Part shown: positions 57,296-64,000 of the stretch, one piece after another
Numbering within the stretch: the stretch's first letter is position 1
Layout: each line of letters opens with the position of its first letter
Origin: Stereocaulon alpinum
Lineage: Eukaryota > Ascomycota > Lecanoromycetes > Lecanorales > Stereocaulaceae
DNA length: 64,000 nucleotides
Assembly (NCBI GenBank): GCA_018257865.1
Contig: JAEUBA010000015.1
Location: 248,001-312,000 of the forward strand
Direction of reading: 5' to 3'
Notes under the pieces: generated by a model
What the model was told of the DNA's origin: nothing
What the model saw: only the letters and a program-made list of their open reading frames with translations
The model's database searches: none
Program-made: the position numbers and the translations under genes

Positions 57296-59483
57296 TTAAT
57301 ATCGATAGAACGGGGCACCTTGTGGGTACCTGTAGGTTGGAAAAGGTTCAAAGACCTGGCCATATTGCCTGGTAGCAACCCTGTACATCGAGTTGTATCG
57401 CGGCTTCTGCCGGAGGTGCGAAGTCTCCACCGGCCCAGGGACTGGTCCGTAAGTTGGCCGGGGCCCATAGCTCGGGCGCTGGCCTGTGGATGCTCCTGGT
57501 GGTTGGATTTGGGCTCTCGATGGGGGCCTGATGTGTGGCACTGGCCTCTTGGGCTTCTTCCCCTGTCCAGGGGGTGTTATAGGAGCGTCGTCCTCAGGGT
57601 GTATGACAGCTGTATCTGAGTGTTCGGCTTCGAAGTACGACTGCACAAGAAGGCGGCCAGCTTCACCTGGCACTCTAGTTACGATATCTTGGTTAGCTTC
57701 ACGGACGGGGCCGTAGGACAAAGGACAACATACGTATTCGCATGCCGTAACTGCGTCACGCACTGCCCTTTATATTTAAGATCGTTGAAAACTGTGAATT
57801 GTACGTCTTTGGCGACGATCCACCGCATTGGAATGGTGCCTTGGTTTCCCTTCAAACCTGGAGCCCAGATCTGAGGGTCGGCGTCTGGATTGAATGGGCC
57901 CGACATCTCTGCCATTCCAACATATTTGCCGCTGTGCTTATGGCTATTTGCTTGGTTATCAATTGTCTAACTTGCTTGGAGGACTGTGTTCCATACCTGT
58001 GGGTAATGGAGAACATAAAAATAATTTTCTCGTCTTCCTGTCTGTCCTCCCAGGCGCTCTGCAACACTTTATTTGCACCATTTGTCGACGACCAAACGCC
58101 GTTGGTTACAGAAGCTCGCAGGTTGTATATATTGGTGGACTTCATGATGAAGACCTTTGACTGTTTCCCACATTAGCACAAGCAATCCCTAGTGTCAACA
58201 AGATAATTGCTCACGCCATGTGGAAGAGAGAACGTTGCTGGGTCCAGATCACGGTGCTGGGAAGGGAGGTATGTTGAGCGGTCGTTGAATTTACTGCCTC
58301 TAAAGGTAAAAGGAGGGCCTGCACGGTACCATACAGGAGGGATATTTCCGTAAGGAGCTCTGGCAGTATCGAGAAGAATGCCCGTGGTCCAATCCTTGCT
58401 ACATCGTGTTCCACCAGGACGATGCGGTTCAAAAGCTGCAGTTGTGCGGGGCACAACAAAGCTAGGGATCGATTGGCCTGTCTGGTCCGATAGAGTTGTA
58501 CGTGGTTCTACCAGATCAGACAAAGAACGACGTCTGAGTGGTTTGAGACACGATGGTGCGATGATCTGTGGTAGTACTTGTCGGCGGTAAGGTCCAGTCT
58601 CACCAAGGACTAGGAGTTGGTAAGGATCTTGATCAGCAACTGATTCCATGACCAAGTTTGCAAGTGGCGAAAGCCGATTGCTGCTTCTGGCATTTTGGAG
58701 CGGTCTCTGTGGTCTGTTTGATTGGCTTTCGTGAATCACGGGCATCGCACTACTAGACAGCAGAGCTGACCTTGCGGACGGCAAATGGTCTCCAACGGCA
58801 CCAAAGCTATGGGTCGATCTTCCACTTGACGAAGGTGAAGATGCGTATGCATAGATAATGGACTTGCCTGTGACTGGGCCGCCGGTTATCAATTCCACGG
58901 GTATTTTGCGACCAGGGACGAGGATTTGCAAACCGCTCTTGGAGCGGCCGCTTGCCCTCTGGCTACTTCCCCACCGGAACTTGGAGAGAGCCTGGTCACT
59001 GGGCACTTTTATGATGGCATTGGGATCACCATTGGTGTCCTCGGCAATCCGTGGACCTTTCGTAAGTATGTTATCGTCCTGCAATGGATCGCCATCAATA
59101 TGCTTGGTGATCTGGTCAGATAGCGAAGAGCCTGAACTGTTGTCATGACCGTGGATGAGACGAGTAGTTGCCAGCGGCTCGATAGACTCTTCTGGTTCTT
59201 GGGAGAGCCTTCGGGGTCGGCGGTCGGTGGTGTTGTGCTCATGGATTGGTGCTTCGACATGTCCATTCTGCTGGCCAGGGTACCAGTGTGTACTCAGGGA
59301 CCTATGGTGCTCGTAAGCCAAGCTTCGCTAGCCAAATACATGTGTCTCCACATCCTCCCCAGAAGTCGACTATATCAATCCTCAGGAAGGGAAGGCCAGC
59401 ATGCAAAGCATCCAAGCGCCTGCGAGGTTGTGCGTGAAACGCTGAGGAGGCTCATAGACTCTTACGTACAATTTGGATGCCAT
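57296..59483 (-). CDS. YTH-domain RNA-binding protein
   Basis: Protein with a YT521-B homology (YTH) domain, which in most eukaryotes binds N6-methyladenosine in RNA and in fission yeast Mmi1 marks meiotic transcripts for decay. Exons on the minus strand: 59,483-59,466, 59,327-58,215, 58,160-57,997, 57,931-57,734, 57,674-57,296, giving 623 aa. The long N-terminus (to about 377) is disordered, Ser/Arg-rich. The YTH domain (about 378-525) joins across three introns: SKVFIMKSTNIYNLRASVTN, GVWSST, FSITHSGKYVGMAEMSGPFN, DPQIWAPG and IPMRWIVAKDVQF. The Trp of GVWSST and the Trp of QIW match the aromatic cage; the third cage position is unclear. The Pro/Arg/Tyr-rich C-terminus (about 100 aa) follows. 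The 18-nt first exon (MASKLY) is the least certain part. It is divergent from HOP1. Confidence 0.88.
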
Positions 59484-60328
59484 GATCCCCACGCTCGGCG
59501 ACGTCTTAGCTTTGTTGCCTCGTCCTTGAAACTCCGATTTCTGACCTTAGCTAATGTGTTCATGGAAATCTTTTGTTGTATGGAGGACTTCTAACAGGAC
59601 CAGTGCCTAGTCAATAGGTTCGCTGATTCCTTGATGGCTTTGTTCTTGTGTTATGGAGCTGTTGAAAAGAAATGGGAGGAAAGAGGGGTAGACAACTATG
59701 ATAGGAGGCGATATCGCGTTGCGAAAGCCGTTGCTTGTTGTGGTCGGCAGGGTAATCTCAGGAATATCAACACCTCGCTCAGCTAGGCAGAGGCTAGAAC
59801 TCTAGCCACATGAGGATCATAAGTCAACACCTTTCGCAATGTCAATTTGCACAATCCGTGACTTCTCGTGATGGTCACAAGTAGCCGTAGCCCCTCAACG
59901 CCCAAGGGGGCCCAAGGAAACATTGTTGTTGCCAATTGTTGCCACTAGCCTTCTTGGGCGGGTTGTAGTATATCTGCAAGCGAGTTGCATCCCGAGTGTT
60001 ATACACCACACCCTGAATTGACCGCAATAACATGACTTAAGAAGCCGCAGAGGATGTCGACAATGACTTGGCTTCAAGCGTCCACCAGAGCAGATTAGGC
60101 CTAATGATTGCGTCATTCTCTGGGATGAACTCGACAGAAGTTCGAACCAGGATAGCGAACCGTATCCACCCCACTCTACACCACATTCTTCCGTCTCCAC
60201 TCCTAGACTTCTGGGTTCTTGAGCTCTGCGCTGTTGCCCCTAACTTCTGATTGCACCAAAGCATCAAACCTCGAGCAGACATTGCCTTCGCGAATACCCC
60301 CAACAAGGAGCGTACATCATCCTCTAAC
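59484..60328. promoter_or_regulatory. Divergent promoter region between the YTH gene and HOP1
   Basis: 845 bp between the assigned start codons of two genes transcribed away from each other. A minus-strand open frame (60,037-60,513) overlaps HOP1 exon 1 and is taken as a shadow. No specific factor site is claimed. Confidence 0.6.
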
Positions 60329-62719
60329 ATGTCCAGAGTCTTGGAGAATCGTACGTCGTCGCCACAAAGAGTCAACAACTTACCAATCCAAGAGCGGCAA
60401 GCATTTGCGATGATACAGATGCTACTTCGTGTCTCAGTACGTTCCAAGAGCTCCAAGGAAAAAGGTGCCGCTTCTGACACTGTCCGGAAACCAAGATCAG
60501 CAGTATTGCTCAATTAAGGTAGCTCCTACCAACGCAAAGTGTCTGTGGCATGCAGATGAAAGCTGAAGTGAAAGACAGGAATCTATTCTCGGAAGAGTGC
60601 TTCACTTATGTGCTTCCTTCTTCGATTCGTCACGACTCCGACATCCTCTATAATCGAATCAGGGGCGTCAGCGACAGTACAAGGAGTCTTGATGGCGACA
60701 CGAATTTGCTAAAGCTGTCTGGAAATCTTCATAGGGTTCTGACTCGAGGTCACTCGCCTGCAGTGAATAAACTGCTCGACTGGCTGGTAGGAAGCGCTGG
60801 TCTCGTGGTGAGCTAGACAAGTCGCTGATACTCTTATGTAGAGTATCATCTTCGAGGCCGTTCTCAACAATTCATTGGATGGTGTTCAATTCAGCATCTA
60901 CGCGGATAAAGCCAATCCTTCACACGTCTTAGAGTCCTACACATTTTCCTTTCAATATACCGGAAGCCGCAAAGATGCAAAGAGGCAGCTGTCCGGCATG
61001 GCTGGCTGGGGACCGGCGGGCATATCAATCACTATCGGAGCTGCCAGAGCAGGACTCAGGAATATGATTGACCAGATCTATGATTATCATCAAGATCTAG
61101 CTACCCTTCCTGGTAAATACTTTGAGAGCATATGCATAGCGGCAGATGCTGATCACATCTATCAGCTGAGTGCTACATGATGTGTCATCTGTTCTACTCA
61201 CCCCTTCATAGCCCAAATCAGCAACCCATAGGCTTTCAAGATTGCAAGGATTCAACCATGCTAGTCCCTGACAACCCGGAATGGCACTTTGTACGGCGGG
61301 ATCTTGGGCAGAATAACTTGGCATCCTATCGGTATCAAACTTCCAAAGACAAAGACGTGGACACGAGCTGACGAAAGCAGTGTGGGCCTGAAGATAGCCT
61401 TCATGGCTGAGACTGAGCAATCCAAATGGCGTTCAGAGGATGAGTATCAGATTCCGGACAACGTGATATGTTCTCGGACTCTTCCAAGAACCTTCCAATT
61501 AGAAAAATCCCATTTTCGGTCCACGTCAGCCACGACCCAAGAGCTTCAACGTCGGCTTAACCAATCGGCTCAGCAACGCTCATCCCGGCTGGGGACTAGG
61601 CTGCGAGATGGAGGCGCATGGCTCACCACGCCCATAGATGAGACAAATCTTCTAGGTCTGTTGGATCATTTGCCCCTACAACGCTCTTCCGGGCCAGAAA
61701 CCACATTGCGAGGTGGAACTGCACAGCTCAGCGTGCCCATAACTAAGACAGTCAAATTGGCGACGAGAAACAAAAGATCTTATGACGAATCCGGATTAAG
61801 CCACGCAGTAAGTGTGGCTCCGGCAGTGCTGCATATACGCTGACAAAGATTTCCCGTTGGCAGTCCTCGAATACCTCTAGCGACGAAGCGCCAATTCAAA
61901 CACAAGTGCTGGAGCCGAAAAATGTTCCGCCTCGGCCACCGCAACAAGCAAGACTGCTACAAGCAAAAGAAATGGACATGATCGCAAAGAAATTGAGACT
62001 CCATGGGAAGCATCCAGCCTTGATTGATCGCCACATAGTTCGTTGTCAATGTGGCATCGACAGGGAAGAAGGACCACAGATGGTAAACTCTTAGTCTTGC
62101 CCATGTCTGTCACTCACTGCTCGACTGATGACAAGCCGGACAGATGCAATGTGCGTGCTGTGGGACATGGCAGCATTTTCATTGCTACGGTTTCATTATT
62201 GACCTGCCACGAGAGCAACACTACTGTTATCAGTGTCTTCTTGAGGACTCACCAAGGGATCGGCTCTCAGATATGGAACAACTTGCATATTTCCGGCGAG
62301 CTTTGTGGATCATATATGATCAAGAAGACATAGAATTTGCCCGTTACACCCCCAGATCATTTGTACAAAGGCTTGGTCAGTCTATGACTGAGGTTAGGAA
62401 TGTCCGTGCTGAATGAATTGCAGGTTGTGACAACATAAAGAAGGCTGCCAAATTGATTGCACGGCTCAAGAACGAAGGCTTCCTGACTCGTGCGAAGTTT
62501 CCCTCTGCGGTAACGACTCCTCAGCGGTTCCAAGATAGAATCAGAGTCTACGGGGACCCTTTCACATCGATAGGCATCCTCGTATGTGGCTCACTGATAA
62601 GTCGTGTCTGGGCCCCTCATAGTCGCTGATGATTATAGTATAACCTACCTGAGCCAGCCTCTGCTCCTAAAATCCAGGTCGAAGATGTCATGCCTCCACG
62701 CAAGCACGCAAAGTCTTAA
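60329..62719 (+). CDS. HOP1: Meiotic chromosome-axis protein HOP1 (HORMA, PHD, winged helix), with one apparent frameshift
   Basis: Hop1 assembles on meiotic chromosome axes and promotes inter-homologue recombination. Exons: 60,329-60,436, 60,556-60,786, 60,842-61,112, 61,166-61,807, 61,864-62,082, 62,144-62,375, 62,424-62,581, 62,639-62,719. HORMA: ERQAFAMIQMLLRVS, NLFSEECF, VNKLLDWL, LESYTFSFQY, MMCHLFYSPL, NPEWHFVRRDLG. The family sequence then continues one frame over (WHPIGIKLPKTKT) near 61,300; no GT-AG intron of normal length explains the shift. The linker repeats a QRSS...LR.G.A.L..PI..T unit. A PHD-type finger follows (RCQCGIDREEGPQM, then CACCGTWQHFHCYGF and HYCYQCL), then a winged-helix-like region (AAKLIARLKNEGFLTRAKFP). 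This is the chromatin-binding arrangement of Hop1. An alternative upstream start is at 60,251. The gene is either frameshifted or affected by a base error. Confidence 0.85.
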
Positions 62720-64000
62720 CAGGTGGAAGAGTTGGCGATGAGGAGGTAGTGGACACGAATATGGCGGGAAAGACCATCTTATGCCCGCATCGCTATTGTT
62801 GTATTGATGGTAGCCTCATCTGCCATTGCAGTATTTCTGGGCTCTGCTAGCTTTCTCTCCAGTGTATCTACTTCACGCATGGCCGCGCAACTCATTTTCG
62901 ATGAGATTTCGATACCGAAGGATGTCCTCAATGCTGCGATCATCTGTACTGTTCCGCGATTGAAAGGCTGACAAGGAATGTGACAGCCAGCCTGCTGTCC
63001 GTTCCATATCCACTATGGCACAAGTTCACTACTCCCAACAGCTCCACAAGTACATCCTTTGTCATTGCAAATCTTCCTCTACAAAGTCCAGGCCGCGAAT
63101 GCTTACAGTGAAGGTTAGACGCACGGTCCGTTCGAGCCGTTTCCCATTCACTATGGCGTAATTGATCATCAGGTACATGCTTTGTGGCTTTCATACAGAC
63201 TTTGACACCCGGGAATACGAACCTCCGCCCCACGCCTTACCACCTCAGTTTGCGAAGCCATTGTTGATGTCTGCGCTAAAAAGGTGGGATTCTTGACGTT
63301 GAAAATAAGGGGCTGAGATGCATTGATAGCCTATCGCGACTTCCCGTCCTCCGACATTAGCGTTGCATCTAGCCCAGGGACTTGCTTCTTGGTCTGAATC
63401 CTTGTCGAGCTGGCCTCGGAAGAGTTTCATATCCCCAGGTTGGTGTTGGCGATCTTTACAGTACCCAGGATGCGCAAGCCCCGAGCCGCATTCGCCACCA
63501 ATTGTTCAGCATCCCTTCTAGGCCCAAACCAGCCTTGGGCCCGTACAAAGGCAATGGCGCTCAGAAAGGGGACGTTCAAGAGGCTGGCTAGGAGATTGCG
63601 ACAAGCCCGATCCAGATGACATGAAGCCTCTAGTCAGGGACTACGGGCCACACAACGCCATGTTCTCTTAGAGCAACTCTCCATCGCAATGTGACGGTGC
63701 TAGAACACTTCTTAGTCGAGCTCGGGCCCCATGTCATTGATCAGGGATGAGGACAGGGGTTGTGCATGTGGGTGGAATCTCGCTCCGCCTCCTCGATACA
63801 TGTTCCACCTGCATCCCACCCCGTACAGAGCATCGATGGCAAGAATCTGACACACAGCTATACGAGATCGCGCCGTCATTAGTGGTCCAGAAACATGTCC
63901 CTTCAAAAACAATTGGTGCCATTGTGACGGATAACGCTGTGCGGGAGCTACATGCAGGTAGCCATGGGTCTATAACCCAACAATAAAATCGTGCATCCAA
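62720..64000. other. Right end of window without a recognised gene
   Basis: 3' flank of HOP1. Short frames only. One minus-strand frame is open through the window edge (63,734-64,000) and could be the 3' end of a gene lying beyond, but nothing in it is recognisable. Confidence 0.4.

Noticed and set aside
60037..60513. 158-codon minus-strand frame upstream of and over HOP1 exon 1
   Set aside because: It is antisense to a well-supported HOP1 exon and shows no family resemblance; treated as a shadow frame.

Overview
The window looks like nuclear DNA of a filamentous ascomycete (Pezizomycotina). A Dothideomycete is my best guess, but nothing here proves the class. The evidence is many short introns (about 46-140 nt) with GTRNGT donors and CTAAC/CTAAT-like branch points, conserved fungal genes (ADE13, FBP1, AHA1, FMC1, CDC4, HOP1, a vacuolar Ca2+/H+ exchanger, a GH81 glucanase), and a 6.4 kb TpA-rich block typical of repeat-induced point mutation (RIP). 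Exon joins were built by hand from frame, splice sites and family resemblance; no alignment was run.

Layout. 0-7.3 kb is a compact housekeeping block: the 3' part of a GH81 endo-1,3-beta-glucanase, a convergent DUF1295 membrane protein, adenylosuccinate lyase and a convergent Ca2+/H+ exchanger. 7.3-12.7 kb holds one conserved gene of unknown function. 12.8-19.2 kb is a RIP-destroyed block in which a Helitron Rep/helicase can still be read. An un-RIPed 313-bp retroposon-like insertion with 14-bp flanking direct repeats sits inside it. 21-25 kb has a probably GPI-anchored S10 serine carboxypeptidase and the Hsp90 co-chaperone AHA1. 25-27.2 kb is gene-free and carries a decayed GGATTCCCGCTG repeat. 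27.8-29.1 kb encodes a Pho85-type cyclin with a long upstream region.

29-48 kb is accessory in character. It has a decayed terpene synthase, an intact fungal rhodopsin-like (PTH11-type) membrane protein, a 2OG-Fe(II) oxygenase remnant with two compensating frameshifts, fructose-1,6-bisphosphatase, an intact LaeA-like methyltransferase and a wrecked BAHD-type acyltransferase. Terpene synthase, oxygenase, methyltransferase and acyltransferase together suggest a degenerated secondary-metabolite locus around a core gene.

48.5-62.7 kb is conserved again. FMC1 (ATP synthase assembly) and a mitochondrial EngB-type GTPase are head to head, 172 bp apart. They are followed by an F-box-like protein, a doubtful low-complexity gene, the F-box/WD40 protein Cdc4, and a head-to-head pair made of a YTH-domain RNA-binding protein and the meiotic HORMA/PHD protein HOP1. 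HOP1 shows one apparent frameshift inside its HORMA domain. The last 1.3 kb has no recognisable gene.

No rRNA, tRNA, CRISPR array or prophage was found.
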